Assembly: GCA_030533445.1 (NCBI GenBank)
Contig: CM060064.1
Coordinates: forward strand, 40,553,287 to 40,617,286
DNA: 64,000 nucleotides
From: Cyprinodon diabolis
Lineage: Eukaryota; Chordata; Actinopteri; Cyprinodontiformes; Cyprinodontidae
Direction: 5' to 3'
Part shown: positions 25,459 through 36,901 of the stretch, one piece after another
Layout of the letters: the number at the start of each line of letters is the position of its first letter
How positions within the stretch are numbered: the first letter of the stretch is position 1
Notes under the pieces: model-generated
The model's input: only the letters and a program-made list of their open reading frames with translations
Told to the model about the DNA's origin: nothing
The model's database searches: none
Program-made: the position numbers and the translations under genes

Positions 25459-28400
25459 ATGGAATATACAAATATCTGCAAAATCACACATTTATTAATT
25501 TAGGTCCAAACAAATGCATTTAATGAGCAGCAATATTCATATCGCTTGTTAGTTTATTTTATTTGCTCACAGTCTCAGTAATATGAAAATTGAATATTTT
25601 ATTTTTCTAAAACTGAAAAGAAATCTATGGATTTTATTACATAGAATGAAAATACATAAGAGATTACTTTTACTGTCACTATGGGAACACAGCTGTATTA
25701 TCTGCAAAACAAGCACAATAAAAGGCAAATTAAACTATAGATACACTGTCAAATTTTGAAAAAGTCAAAAAATTAAAAATAGCAAAGGGATATCATGAAT
25801 GTAAAGACATAGCAGATTATTAGAAATATGTGCAACAAGCAACTTATGTTGTTATTATTTTTGAAATACCATAAAGAATTTTATGCTAGTATTTCTGTAA
25901 CAGAATGAGAAACCTAAAGAGGTCTCCATCTGTAGCTGATGCATCCTTTACTTTTAGTGGATAAATAAGATATTATTTGCAGATTTAGAAAAATATATTT
26001 ATTGTACCTCCCTTAAATGTGTTCCAAGATTTTTCTATTCTTCTTTATAATTTTTCTCTCATTATACAATCTAGATTTTAATTCTCTTTGGATTGTAAAG
26101 GCTGCAGACTTCCAAGTCATTACCTAAAATAAAATACATTCTAATGCACCGTACCGTAGGCATATAACATCCTGTTGTTGACAATTTCTCCAATACCTTA
26201 ATTCAATATTTACTCATATTCTCAGTGACTATGCTTTATTATACCCTATTTATGAAATAAGAACATTTAAGAGTATTTCTGAGGTGTGAATGAAAGTCAT
26301 TGTTTGTAACATAATTATAAATGTTGCCATCTTTTTGTGAAGACTTTACTTCATCAACTCATCATAGCACTTTAGGGGTTAAAGCTAGCTGAGAGTAAAC
26401 AGAGCTTTTTTTTTTTTTTTTTTTACAGAACCAAAATCTTTTGTGTGTTTCGTTTCACATCAGAAAATGCAAACAATCATGTTCAGATTGTTTTTATTTT
26501 GAAATTTATGATGAAATTTTAGTTTAGTTTTTCAGTGTATATTAATACATGTATAAAAGTTTGTCTGTGGTCCTCTGTCCGTTGTTTATTGGTCAGGAAT
26601 ACATCTTTGTGAACATGGAAAAACAAGCCCTGTATTTGTAAAGGACCTGGAGGTTACCCAGATAGTGTCTGTGGGAGTGATTTCAAGTATAAACATGTAG
26701 GGAAATGTCCGATGGAACAATGTGTGAGGCTAACTGATGGGGGGACTCATGCAGAATGGTCAACTTCAAATGAATAGAAAGAAAAGCATTAGCTACTTTT
26801 TGAGGGACCATTGGTGTCTGCAGTATGAAAACATTTTCTTTATTTTTTCTTATTCTTTCCCTTTGCAGATCATCCTGAACTCTATGCACAAGTATCAGCC
26901 GCGAGTTCACATTATCAAAAAGAAGGACCACACCGCCTCGTTGCTCAACCTCAAATCTGAGGAGTTTCGCACCTTTGTGTTTGTTGAGACTGTCTTTACT
27001 GCTGTCACAGCTTATCAGAACCAGCTGGTGAGTAAACCTGTCAGTTCTTGATCATATGTCCCTGCTTAAGCTCTAATATTTTAGTTTTTCTATATTAGAT
27101 GTTCGGGCATGCTTAAATGAGTCACATGAACCTTTTTAGGACAGAACTTCTGTTTAAACTGAGGTTAAAAGTGCAATCTAAATCAGAAAATGGAAAGCTT
27201 AAGAGAAGGTCATTTAATTTACCCGGTTTGATGCCCACAGTCTGCACTCTGGGTTCCTGAGCAAAACCCTTAACCCCACGCTGCTCCCCGAGTGCCGCAC
27301 AATGGCATCCCAATGCTCCACAAGGGGATGGGTTAAATGCAGAGATAAATTTCTCCAATGTGAGATCAATAAAGTTAAATTATTGTTACATAAATATATA
27401 TTAATACTGTGCTGTACTCTCCAAAAAATTTTACATAGAGACAGACAAATAAATGTGACCCTGCATGGATAAGAAGTTCACTGGAATAAAACTTACATCC
27501 TTAGGGGTATGTAACCTTTAGATGTGACTATTGCGCTACACACCTGAATAAAATAGCTAAATCACCTTATTATGATGATGATGATGCTAAGTGATGCTAA
27601 AATCGGAGTCAGGTGTGTTACAGCAGAGATGCATCTAGAAGTCTCAGACACCTGTTATGAGGGCCTGAAGATGGGGTTTATTTTTGGGCAGCAAAAAAGT
27701 TCCTACTTGTTGCGCCCCCTGGTGTAAGGATTGTGGTATATACTCACAACGTACACCCTTTGGGATTTTTCTTACCAATTTGTAATTTGTGCAAACTTAT
27801 ATATTTACATGATTTTATTTAGGTATTTTAGCTAGATTCTCATTCAAGAATGAAATAAAATGTGAACAAAACTGAACAAAAATGTTTAATTAATTTACAT
27901 TAGATTATTATTTTTAAATATTTAATTACATGTTGTTTATTAAATGCTACATCCAGCAATGTTGGAATATAAAGCAATGTGTTTATCGAACACTAACTTT
28001 TCTTAGAGCATTTTTTTTTAACCAGGGCTTTGATTATGTGAAAATTTGACTAAAAACATCCAATGAAACCTGTATCTTTAAAATATTTTAATATGTCTTA
28101 ATAAGACTTTCCAAAAATTGGCTTTTAATATTTGTTTTGAAATATGGAGTTTATATTCTCTGATGTGGTAACTGAAGATTAATTTCTAGGAGAAGGAAAA
28201 CAAAGTTGGGAGCAGAGAAGAAAAGCAGATTGGTCTAAATTGTCTTATGCTTCTGTCCCCCCAGATAACTAAGCTGAAGATCGACAGCAACCCTTTTGCC
28301 AAAGGCTTCAGGGATTCTTCCCGGCTGACGGACATGGAGAGGTACTGGGGATTCTGGGCCCAGAAGTGTTTGTTTGGCTTTGTTCTCACTAATAAGACAC

Positions 28401-28824
28401 TAAAGAATGGATGAGATTTTATTCCTGTTCATCAGGATCTCTGTTGCTTCTTTGTCTAATGGACAATTCCTGTGTTTTATCCTAGTTCATAGTTTCCACT
28501 TTTTCTTGTTGTTGCCCATACTAAATCTTCCATTCTGTTATATCAGTCTTCTGCCCTTTCCTCATTCCTTAACACCTTATTCTACTTCTTTCTTTCCTTA
28601 CAGCTTGTTATAATATGCTCTGACAGATTAGTGTTTTTCTAACTTTTGAGCCAACCAAAACCACACAGAGTATGTTTTTCATCTTGATTTATGCACTTTA
28701 TCAGAAACAAAACAGTTACAAACAGTGCACAGAGAGTAAATTTGGTTTCAATTAAATAGGAATTTGATAAAAGATCTACATATCAAACGTGGTCAGGAGC
28801 ATATTATATAAATATATAGATTTA

Positions 28825-28865
<41 letters not shown>

Positions 28866-29188
28866 CGTATATAAGTATGTATATAATATAGTTTTTTGAA
28901 ATACATTGTGCATCAGTCAATGTAACAAAATGTACGATGTAATTAAACAGTGTAAGTATTTGTAACTTCCATAGCTACAAATGTCAATGTTAAATATACT
29001 TATAAAGTCTAATTATTATACAACAAAAACTATAAAAAATAATTAATTCCATATATAGCTTCTCAATCTTTTCTAGTTTTCAAAACAAATGTCTATTTTT
29101 GTTCTTGAAAAAGATGAAAGTCTTTTATTCCATTCCATAAAAAAAAAAACATGAAATGCTTTAATTTAAAGCATTTTTTTTCCATCTT

Positions 29189-29287
<99 letters not shown>

Positions 29288-30716
29288 TTCTTTGTGCATT
29301 TCTTGTCTTCTCCTACTGTCTCTACTGCTCTACTAACACTTTTTTCTTAGTTCACACCTGTCCGTTTTTTCTTAACATTAAAATGCATCCAATCTGAATC
29401 CCAGACAAATGCAGACACCAAGAACCACGCCTCTGCAGATTTCTGCAGATGCAGCCAAAACACATACTTCTCGTAATTCCCAATTCCGGCACTGTGGCCA
29501 AAATCAGCTGACAAAATCAAACCATCTGCCCATTTCCCTCAATCAAAGATCCCAAACAGAGACCGCTGAAACGCATCCAGACAGCTCCACCCCCCCTCCT
29601 TGTACTTCTCCGTTTTCTCTTTGTGAGGGCTGTGAATTAGACCTGATCAATTGGTCTTCGGGAGCTGCAGAAATCACATTAGTCTGGAGTCGGCCACTGC
29701 ACTAAAACACACTGTAATTCAATTGGCAGCAGTGACTGATTGAAACCAGAATGCCCCGCCTTACCCTACCAACTGCCATGCACTGTGGGAGTTTGCTCTG
29801 GCTCCTGCGCCGCAGGGGCCCAACACTGATAAAAACACACACATTTGTACTCCTCTGCTGACAGATATTGCACTTTCCTAACCTAATTGGAGAGGTTTGG
29901 GCTGCGCAGGGGCGGGGCGGGAGGGACGCTGCTAATGTGAACGCATGACTCTCATGATGTAGAACACTTGCCTGTCCATCCAGACAAACACACACATGAA
30001 CACACACCAACCATATCTGTCACTGTGGTTTAGAAGTGCTGCCTGACAAGTCTCAAATGAGCTAATGCAGTTTGTGGGGCTGTGAACACATACATGACGC
30101 ACTCTTGCCTAAATCCACATGCACAGGCTGAAAAACAAGATGAATACACAAGCTAAATGCATAGAACATTTAGCTTGTTTTATTGTGCGTTAGCATACAT
30201 AGAGTGTTCTGCAAAATATTCTTACATTTTTCAACTATTGTACTTTTTTGTGCTCTAAATGTCATTGGGAGATGTGACACAAGATGGAAGCCATAAGTTG
30301 TCCCATTAGCAGATCCCCACACTCCGTGAGGAACTTCACTAACATGGAAGATTTTAACCTACATTGGTTGAAAAGTGATGCACTTGAACACATCATCGAT
30401 GCCATAATAGCATTTCGGAGTGGGACACTTAATCAGGCATGACAGGGAAGATGATTGAAGGTTATTTGAAGATAAATTAACCAAATCACAAAACAAACAT
30501 GTAAGAAAACATCTGAGAAGCTTGAAAGACTTTAGATCAGGACAGCAGGACAGTGTTTATATATTTTTAAAGCTTCTCCCTGCCTGACCTCACCTATTTT
30601 AAATTAATAGGGCTTGTGTATGCCACTGTAGACTATGAAGAAACACTGAGAAAATCATTAAATGATTTTAAATCAGGTGTGTTCAATTAGGGCCAGTATT
30701 TGATTTATATATATAC

Positions 30717-30764
<48 letters not shown>

Positions 30765-33700
30765 GTTGCAGATTTAAATAAAAATCCCTGCCTGATGTGA
30801 TGGATGAAACAGACACGTCACACAAAATACAAACTTTAATGGCTGTTCTAAAACCACTTCACATTGGATGAACCACTGGAAAATACATTTGAACCAAGTT
30901 GAATTGATATTCCATTTTGTTTCCCACATGGTTCAAATTCCAGAGAAAATCCTGCCATGTCAGGGGGAAAAGTGCAGAGATTTTCAATATTCTACTATTT
31001 CTTAAATTATAAAGAACAAACTTAAATATCACTGTGTGTGTCTGATTTATGTAAGCTGGGCATGTCACTTCTTCTAGGAAGGATAACAAAAAAGAAACAA
31101 AGAGATTTACTTTGGGGCTCTGTCTTTGGCTTTTGCTGCAGGGAAAGTGTTGAGAATCTGATCCACAAGCACTCATACGCCCGATCGCCGATCAGAACCT
31201 ACGCTGGCGATGAGGAGAACCTGAGCGAGGACGGACACACCACACACACCAGAGGTGAGGCGTCGCCACAATGGATCCAATCAGTAAAGTAGAATATCAC
31301 TGAAAAGTGATAAGTGAAAAGTGAACCACAATATTTTAACCATTTGTTTTTGTGATGATTTTACATTTACAGCTAAATAAAACTCAATATTTTCTGATCA
31401 GAATATCACATGAGAATTATAAGAAAAAATTTCAAGTACAGAGATGTTGGCTTAATAAAAAGCAAGCTTTAATTTTGGCCTAAATGTTGATATAACCAGA
31501 AGGAATTTTATTTCTGACAAACAAACCTCATCAAGATAGATATTCTAATTTCTTGAATCTGGCTTTAGATGAGATACATCATGTTTGCTGAAAGACTAAA
31601 GGTGAAAATATATAATCTGAGAAAATCTAATTTCCTTATGAAGTCTAGCTCCATAGTTTGAATTAATTGTAAATGAAACAGTCCCCACTTCTTCTATTTA
31701 AAAGCACCAGTGTATGCAGTCCTGGCAAAGATTTAAAAAGAAATAAATATTACAAAGAATTTGATTTTTTTCATGTTCTAATTTGGATTAACTTGGAAAT
31801 AATGGATATAAATAAACACGGTTGAGTTTCTTCAAGTGGAAGAAACTGGAAGAAAGGTTTTTATTTTTCTAATGCTTCCGAAATAAACTGGGAGAAAGTC
31901 CTGGTAATAGATCATAGTTTGGAGAACTGGGATAGTTCCAATGAAAAGTAAACTCACCATATCCACCAGGCTACATAAGGAGAAATCTTTATGAGAATAT
32001 ACACTGTGACCCAAATTACGAATTTCAACAATTTCTTAATTGTATGTAATACACATCTAGATGAATTAATAATTTGGTCACATCTGTATACTCAGATTAC
32101 ACCAGTTGGCTTTCTTCTGCTATTCATGCCCCAAAACAACCCTGCTTTATAGATATAACCTCAAGGTTATTACTGGATTTGGGCCTGTTTAAGGAAAAAT
32201 ATTCACCAAAAGAAAAATAACTTTACAGAAAAAAAAAAAACTACTTTCAATCCTGCAAATAAACCAACATTAAGAAGTACTTTTAAAGATTTTCTTTTGT
32301 TTGTATTACAACGACGTCTGCTAAATATCCATGATTGCTGAGAGTGGAGGGGATGTACTAAAGAGCTCAGGCCCCAAATGACATTTTACCATACAACCTT
32401 TGGTCAGGCTTGTTAGTATGTATTGGGCTGACATCTAATGGTGTTATAGACACTTTATAACCCATAGATGCAGCTCTCTGTAGCATTGATCTAACAATAT
32501 GCTATGCTGCCACTTTATGTGGTCAAGATTAGTTTGGATTCTTGTTGTCGATACAGTTTATTTACACTTTTTTAATTATTACCCTGACATTATCTCTAAA
32601 TTAGTTGAAAAATGCAGCTCCTTTTCCTTTAACCCAGTTTGAAGTTTAACACATGTAATCATCATCTTAATGCTACATATGCGTTCCTGTCTTTTCTGTT
32701 TTGAACAGTTATAAACCTGTGTTGTGTCTTATTCATATATCAGTGAGCGAGGAATGAATTGACAGTTCATAGATGCTTTGAGCAACTTAAAAAAGTAAAT
32801 AATACATTTAAAATGTCTGTCTTTTTGTTTAAATGGGTTAAAAGGGGAATCTATCTTTGTCATCAGTGATTTTTTTTCACATTTCCTTCTTTTCTTTCAA
32901 ATGAATACATAAACCTAAAAGTCAGTGTAATATTTAGTTACTATGGATTTTGTTGCTAACATTTCATTAAATTTTTTTTTCTTCTTTGGAGAAACATTAT
33001 TGAAGATCACAATGAATAAGTCAAGCACCTGCTAAAATACCTGATAAATTCATTTCAATTCAGTTTATTTATATAGCAGCAATTCACAACACATGTCATC
33101 TCAAAGCTCTTTAAGGAGACAATTCAACCAGATCATCCAGTCAAATTGTTCAAATTTTATACCTAAGGAGAACCAGCTGATTGCATCGACTCATTGACTT
33201 GAATTTAATCCCTCTAAAAAATACAGATTATATGTAGTAACTTTTGTATATGCTAGAAAAGAAAGAATAGCATGTAATTTTATACACATTTACATAAAGA
33301 CTTTCTAAGCTTTTCAGTAAAACACACTATAATTCCTTTCAATTACGATTTGGTATGCTACAAACAATCACTATAAAAGAAATAGTTTGCTGTGAAGTTC
33401 AGAGTCTTTAAAAAAAGCCCGTAAATATAAACGCAGTCTTAAGGCATACATTTTATCAAGGCTTAAACTAATCTGCAGATATACCAAGTCTTTATTTCTA
33501 CCTTTCTTTTACCAGCAGGCTCAGCGTTTACCGCCTCAGACAACCTCTCCCTGAGTTCCTGGGTCACCACCACCTCCGGCTTCTCAGGCTTCCAGCATCC
33601 TCAGACCTTGTCAGCCATGGGCACCGGAACCGCCTCCCTACCCCACCCCATCCAAGGATCCCTCCCCCCTTACAGCCGGCTAGGTATGCCGCTCACACCA

Positions 33701-33847
33701 ACTGCTCTGGCTGGAACCATGCAGGGCAGCGGGCCTTCCTTCCCTTCCTTCCACATGCCCCGCTACCACCACTACTTCCAGCAGGGGCCCTACGCTGCCA
33801 TCCAGGGACTTCGCCACTCCTCAACGGTCATGACGCCCTTTGTATGA
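19457..33847 (+). CDS. tbx20: T-box transcription factor Tbx20, complete, 8 coding exons
   Basis: Coding exons join 19457-19586, 20305-20542, 21607-21771, 22504-22612, 26869-27027, 28265-28341, 31142-31254 and 33519-33847: 1320 nt including the stop, 439 residues. Mammalian TBX20 is about 447. All introns are GT-AG and phases agree. The protein opens [20 protein letters not shown], a Tbx20 signature. The T-box DNA-binding domain runs from about residue 100 ([14 protein letters not shown]) to 288 ([15 protein letters not shown]). The tail ends [18 protein letters not shown] followed by TVMTPFV, as in Tbx20. Tbx20 is a nuclear factor that acts with Nkx2-5, Gata and Tbx5 in heart and motor-neuron development (family knowledge). 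The ATG has purine at -3 and G at +4. Oddities are Val253 where most T-box proteins have proline, and a tandem acceptor at exon 8. Intron 4 (4.3 kb) carries two Tc1 elements. The assignment is secure. Confidence 0.97.
20305..20542 (+). CDS. tbx20: tbx20 exon 2 (residues 44-123), T-box start
   Basis: Acceptor TATCAG, donor AG|GTAAAG. Encodes EQFVEKSSC, then a variable linker, then the conserved [20 protein letters not shown] and the beginning of the T-box ([20 protein letters not shown]). The exon is markedly GC-richer than the flanking introns. Confidence 0.96.
20849..20909. repeat. (TA)n microsatellite in tbx20 intron 2
   Basis: About 30 uninterrupted AT units. The apparent IYIYIY peptides on either strand are artefacts. 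Confidence 0.97.
21607..21771 (+). CDS. tbx20: tbx20 exon 3 (T-box core)
   Basis: Acceptor CTATAG, donor AG|GTAAAC. Encodes [14 protein letters not shown] through [20 protein letters not shown]. These are canonical T-box DNA-contact segments. Confidence 0.97.
22504..22612 (+). CDS. tbx20: tbx20 exon 4 (T-box)
   Basis: Acceptor CTGCAG, donor CAC|GTGAGC. Encodes [20 protein letters not shown] and then [16 protein letters not shown], the central T-box segment. The following intron holds two Tc1 transposons. Confidence 0.97.
22828..24075 (+). mobile_element. Tc1/mariner transposon, copy 1, full length (1248 bp)
   Basis: The ends are a 29-bp perfect terminal inverted repeat beginning CACTATATTGCCAAAAGTAT, flanked by TA. 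The element encodes an intact transposase. It lies in tbx20 intron 4 in the same orientation as the gene. Immediately after its right end come TA and a second copy of the last 43 bp of the element (24078-24120). The 1248-bp length equals copy 3. Confidence 0.96.
22962..23993 (+). CDS. Tc1-type DD34E transposase, copy 1, intact
   Basis: A 343-residue protein starting [17 protein letters not shown]. The first ~110 residues hold paired-type helix-turn-helix DNA-binding motifs, with an AT-hook-like GRPRK at 59-63 between them. The catalytic triad is D154 (WSDESRF), D245 (FQHDCAPVH) and E280 ([10 protein letters not shown]), with exactly 34 residues between the last two. A glycine-rich box [11 protein letters not shown] is at 187-197. 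There is no stop or frameshift. It catalyses cut-and-paste transposition at TA. Upstream in-frame codons lie in the 5' region and end; the Met in MGRSQ is the usual start. Confidence 0.95.
   Translation: MGRSQELSEFQRGTVIGCHLCNKSSREISSLLNIPQSTVSCIIRKWKCLGTTATQPRSGRPRKLTERGQRMLKRIVRRGRQLSAESITTDLQTSCGLQISSRTVRRELHGMGFHGRAAASKPYITKCNAKRRMRWCKARRHWTLEQWRRVLWSDESRFSIWQSDGRVWVWRLPGERYLSDCIVPSVKFGGGGIMVWGCFSGAGLGPLVPVKGTLNASAYQDILDNSMLPTLWEQFGAGPFLFQHDCAPVHKARSIKTWMTESGVDELDWPAQSPDLNPIEHLWDELERRLRARPSRPTSVCDLTNALLEEWSKIPINTLLNLVDSLPRRVEAVLAAKGGPTSY
24076..24120 (+). mobile_element. Orphan 3' tail of a Tc1 element (TA plus 43 bp)
   Basis: An exact repeat of the right-hand 43 bp of the Tc1 element, including its inverted repeat, directly after copy 1 and separated by TA. 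It is precisely the part missing from copy 2, whose body stops at the same internal TA. Confidence 0.9.
24143..25347 (+). mobile_element. Tc1/mariner transposon, copy 2, missing right terminal repeat
   Basis: Identical line for line to copy 3 from the left terminus to GCTCATA, then replaced by CAG and a (TA)n array. It lacks the last 43 bp and thus the right inverted repeat, so alone it should not be mobilisable, although its transposase frame is intact. A (TA)11 stretch (24121-24142) separates it from the orphan tail. Confidence 0.94.
24277..25308 (+). CDS. Tc1-type DD34E transposase, copy 2, intact frame
   Basis: 343 residues, the same as copy 1 at every position, with D154, D245 and E280 present. 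Its element has lost the right end, so this copy could supply enzyme in trans but not move. Expression would depend on a promoter in the 5' end or on tbx20 intron transcription. Confidence 0.94.
   Translation: MGRSQELSEFQRGTVIGCHLCNKSSREISSLLNIPQSTVSCIIRKWKCLGTTATQPRSGRPRKLTERGQRMLKRIVRRGRQLSAESITTDLQTSCGLQISSRTVRRELHGMGFHGRAAASKPYITKCNAKRRMRWCKARRHWTLEQWRRVLWSDESRFSIWQSDGRVWVWRLPGERYLSDCIVPSVKFGGGGIMVWGCFSGAGLGPLVPVKGTLNASAYQDILDNSMLPTLWEQFGAGPFLFQHDCAPVHKARSIKTWMTESGVDELDWPAQSPDLNPIEHLWDELERRLRARPSRPTSVCDLTNALLEEWSKIPINTLLNLVDSLPRRVEAVLAAKGGPTSY
25351..25455. repeat. Interrupted (TA)n array after Tc1 copy 2
   Basis: Two AT blocks split by GTTATGGAA (25378-25386). The same GTTATGGAATATA recurs at the end, so part of the array has been duplicated. 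Confidence 0.95.
26869..27027 (+). CDS. tbx20: tbx20 exon 5 (T-box)
   Basis: Acceptor TTGCAG, donor CTG|GTGAGT, phase 0 at both ends. Encodes [20 protein letters not shown] through [13 protein letters not shown]. Residue 253 (codon GTT, 26983-26985) is valine; in most T-box proteins this position is the proline of FPET. Confidence 0.97.
27215..27385 (-). repeat. Teleost retro-repeat fragment in tbx20 intron 5
   Basis: It contains CAGTCTGCACTCTGGGTTCC, CTTAACCCCACGCTG and GGGATGGGTTAAATGCAGAG, ending with a CAATAAAG tail. This is a common fish SINE/LINE end. A copy in the other orientation lies at 60280-60460. Strand is from recall of the family and may be reversed. Confidence 0.5.
28265..28341 (+). 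CDS. tbx20: tbx20 exon 6 (end of T-box)
   Basis: Acceptor CCCCAG, donor AG|GTACTG (weaker than average). Encodes [20 protein letters not shown] and LTDMER, the end of the T-box. At 77 nt it is the smallest coding exon. Confidence 0.96.
28803..28860. repeat. Imperfect (TA)n in tbx20 intron 6
   Basis: AT dinucleotide stretch with a few A/T interruptions, followed by a T run. Confidence 0.9.
29192..29284. repeat. Long (TA)n microsatellite in tbx20 intron 6
   Basis: About 46 uninterrupted AT units, one of the longest perfect arrays in the window. Confidence 0.97.
29405..29995. promoter_or_regulatory. GC-rich island in tbx20 intron 6, candidate enhancer
   Basis: Embedded in AT-rich intron DNA between two (TA)n arrays. 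It is non-repetitive with no splice-bounded exon. It holds GGGGCGGGGCGGG (Sp1/KLF-like, near 29910) and GATA-like and homeodomain-like TTGAATTG/CTAATTGG cores. The open frames across it do not resemble any protein. Enhancer function is inference. Confidence 0.3.
30700..30761. repeat. (TA)n microsatellite in tbx20 intron 6
   Basis: AT array with two ACATAT interruptions at its start. Confidence 0.95.
31142..31254 (+). CDS. tbx20: tbx20 exon 7
   Basis: Acceptor CTGCAG, donor G|GTGAGG. Encodes [20 protein letters not shown], then an acidic stretch [17 protein letters not shown]. It lies just outside the T-box. Short-isoform transcripts reading past this donor would stop soon afterwards at about 31290. 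Confidence 0.95.
33051..33212 (-). mobile_element. L2/Maui-type LINE 3' end in tbx20 intron 7
   Basis: Reverse complement of the 3' end seen at 950-1110: it starts AATTCAGTTTATTTATATAG and includes the ACACATGTCATCTCAA segment. Confidence 0.65.
33519..33847 (+). CDS. tbx20: tbx20 exon 8, C-terminus and stop
   Basis: Encodes [16 protein letters not shown] to the terminal VMTPFV, with TGA at 33845-33847. The acceptor is a tandem CAGCAG: using the first AG (exon from 33516) adds one alanine. The second AG is chosen because it gives the R-GSAF junction recalled for vertebrate Tbx20. The C-terminal region carries the transactivation/repression activity in mammals (family knowledge). Confidence 0.95.
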
Positions 33848-36340
33848 CTTTAAAAAACAGAGGGCCAGAACTAACTCTGACCATTGATTGGGTGCAGACC
33901 ATTAATCTTCATCACTCCTCATCTGATTTGCGCCTGACCCACTGGTTTTTTGTAAATACCTCAACTGCAGCGATTGAGATGAGGATCGAGATGTGAAGAG
34001 GAACCCGCACAGTGAACCTGAAACAGACTGTGCTCCTCTCTCAGGATCTGAATCCAAAATACAGTTCTGTTATATGAAAAGACTGACAACCTCATTGCAA
34101 ACGAGATGCAAGGCAAATACACGTGCATGCTTGTTTTATTTCAGCCCTCAAGTTCAAATTACACTTTCTAATCAGTTTTTAAACAGCTGCTGAGATTCCT
34201 AAAAATGACACAAGGAGACAGAGGGATCATTTCAATATGAAGGACATGCAGAGACGCTATCTTCACTCCTCTGTGTGAAGGAAACCAGCCATATGTACAG
34301 TTCAGAATAACAGCTCCACAATCTGGGGATGATGTAGATATGTGTCTAAAGAAACTGAAGAAAAGAAAACGTTTCACTACATCCCTTTTCTCACTGTAAA
34401 TTACCAAACAAAGAGTCATAGATCGCATGCTGACTGCAGTAGACAAAACATTGCTTAACATGTTCAAATACAGATAGAAGGACTGTGAGTAAGATAGGGA
34501 AATGTTTTTTTTTGTTCCAGGCCTGGTCAAACCGGGAATTGCAAACCTGCTTATCAATGTTATCAATGCTCCACCATTTATGGCATGAAACATTCTTCAA
34601 AAAAAGGCAAAGGTTTTAAACTGTTAACATTTTTAAATCACGCCGTTTTTTATGGTTTAAAATATTATAAATAAGATGCCAGAGTAATTGCATGGGGTTA
34701 AGGTCCTTCCCACTCTTTGGGAGATAGAGTAAGGCAGAACCTGTTGCCACACACTGCTGGTCAGCTGGCTGAAGGATGGCTGTTGCATTCTTCCCATGCT
34801 TGGCTGTTTGGGAATCAAAATGGAGAGCCAGCATTAATTAAACCTATGATGTTTTAAATCTACAATTGGAAAGCTATAAACAGCATATCCGATTAGCATC
34901 TAAATGCTACACCAGCAAAGAGCATAACTAATACAAATACTGCAAAATCAAGGCATTTTCACTGAAGGATAAAACACAAAAAAAATCAGATTCATATCTA
35001 CTTCAGACCATCTGTATAAAATATATTCATGTGTGCTACCAAAGCTGAATATTACTTCTTAAATGAGGAGCTTTTTTTCTACAAGGAAGCTGATACAGAA
35101 AATAAGGACCATATTTCAACCTCCTTTAGTGCAGAGCAAAATAAAAAGAATGAAATTAATAATCATATCGGATCTTTATAATGCCAGTCTTCTTAAGAAA
35201 CAGTTAAAGGTGGCTTCAGGCAAACAGTCAGAAGAAATAACAACATAATAGAAGAAAAACAGAAACATCAACTGGTTAGGATGGACTCTATTTAGCAACT
35301 TAGGAAGAGGAGACGAACAGCTCAGACACCTGAAGCTTTATGCTGATGGCCTCTACATAACAAGCTGAAAGCACCTGCAGGCAATCCTCAGCAGGTGGAG
35401 TTGATTCATGGCTGTGGCAGCATGGGCCGACAGAACATCAACACCTTAAAATAATGACTGTGGGGCCCCATCTAAAGCACAGAGAGAGAAGAACGGCAGA
35501 AGCATAGAGAGCTGACCTGCATAGTGACAGTGGCACTGTCAGGTATTGAAAAAGAGACACTAGATTTGAAAATCTGTTCTGGACAAACAACAAAATGTTC
35601 CTGGATATTTGGATTTATTCGGTCTGTTATAGTCTACATGGGGATTTTTTTTTTTCACACTGGAAAAGGGCTGAAATCACGGAAGGATGCCATGTACAGA
35701 AAACAATTGGCTGGTCTTTTTACGCATCATTTACAGCTTTTTGTAAACAAAAAAACAGAAAGGTGTTGCTTCTAATAATACTTTGTGGTTGCATGAAGAT
35801 CTGATTATTCAGAGAGGTTTTAAAAGAGCCAGGTAAACAAACACTGTAAAATGACTTGTGCAACCTGTTTTCCATCCAGCTTTTGGTTTGATCTCTTCTT
35901 GGTTTAAAAGGGAGTATATCTTTCACAGCCTTATCTGATGTACAGTCAGTTTTTGATGTAAACATTGACACCTTTGAGTTTGAAATTGAAGATAATTTTC
36001 TTATGTTTCGTTTGACATAATCAGATCCTAGAACGTTTCTGTTTTTGCTTATTTTAAGTGCAATATATTTATTTTGCTCTGTTGATATGATCTGTAATGC
36101 CTTATATCACATTTAAAGTTATTTGTAAAAAATCCTGAGAAATATATATATATATATTACCACCACCAAATATTTTGCTTTTTTTTGTTTTTCCACAGTC
36201 CTGTCACTAAAATTCTCTGGGAAGTTTGCTTGGGGGAGAATTTAACTAGGTTAATTTATTTCTAACATTTACATCAGATAAAGTTTCATAAGCAGAGATA
36301 TATAATATTATACATAATTTATTTTGGGTTGGTGAATAAA
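33848..36340 (+). other. tbx20 3'UTR and flank (end uncertain)
   Basis: Non-coding DNA after the tbx20 stop. AATAAA hexamers lie at 35140-35145 and 36335-36340, so the mRNA could end near either. Around 34615-34830 the minus strand gives a weak resemblance to a Tc1 transposase C-terminus (DLNPMQLLW). If real, that is an old insertion in the UTR or flank. No exon is seen. Confidence 0.4.
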
Positions 36341-36901
36341 TTGTATAGAACCACCTGCTGGACTCATCAATATTTGCAGAAATTGTGCACTAAACTTAAA
36401 GAAAAATCCTCTCAACATCAAATGAAATAACCCTTAATTTATGACTACCGGTACCTCTTAGTGCAAACATACTTGACCACTTAGCTTAGGGTTCTTGTAT
36501 CTGTTTAGATCATCCGTGTTAGCATAAAATACCTTTTTTGTTACCTCACTATTACACAAAAAAGTATGTCCAGATAACAAATAGGTGACACATTTAAATA
36601 TTGACATGAATAATAATCAAAGACAGAATCATCAATATGTTTAAATCATCAACCAGCACCACAACATTTTTGCATTTTTAAAATTATATTTGTAAGCATT
36701 TACACTGTATTAGAACATAGAAAATCCTTTTATTGTCGACAATGAAGAAATTTTGGCATTACAGCAGCAGCAAAAGATTACAGTAAAAGTGGTCACACAA
36801 ATGCGGACCTTAAGAACTGTATAAAAAGTGTTAAAAAAAAAATTAACAAGTAAAGTACTGTACAGTGTTTTTACAAATATAAATACTGTTCCAAGAATAA
36901 A

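Noticed and set aside
29093..29336. IYIYIY-rich peptides on both strands
   Set aside because: Translation of a (TA)n microsatellite.
34168..34834. Minus-strand frames after tbx20, one with DLNPMQLLW resembling Tc1 PDLNPIE.LW
   Set aside because: The match is short and the rest does not align. Kept only as a possible very old relic in the tbx20 flank.
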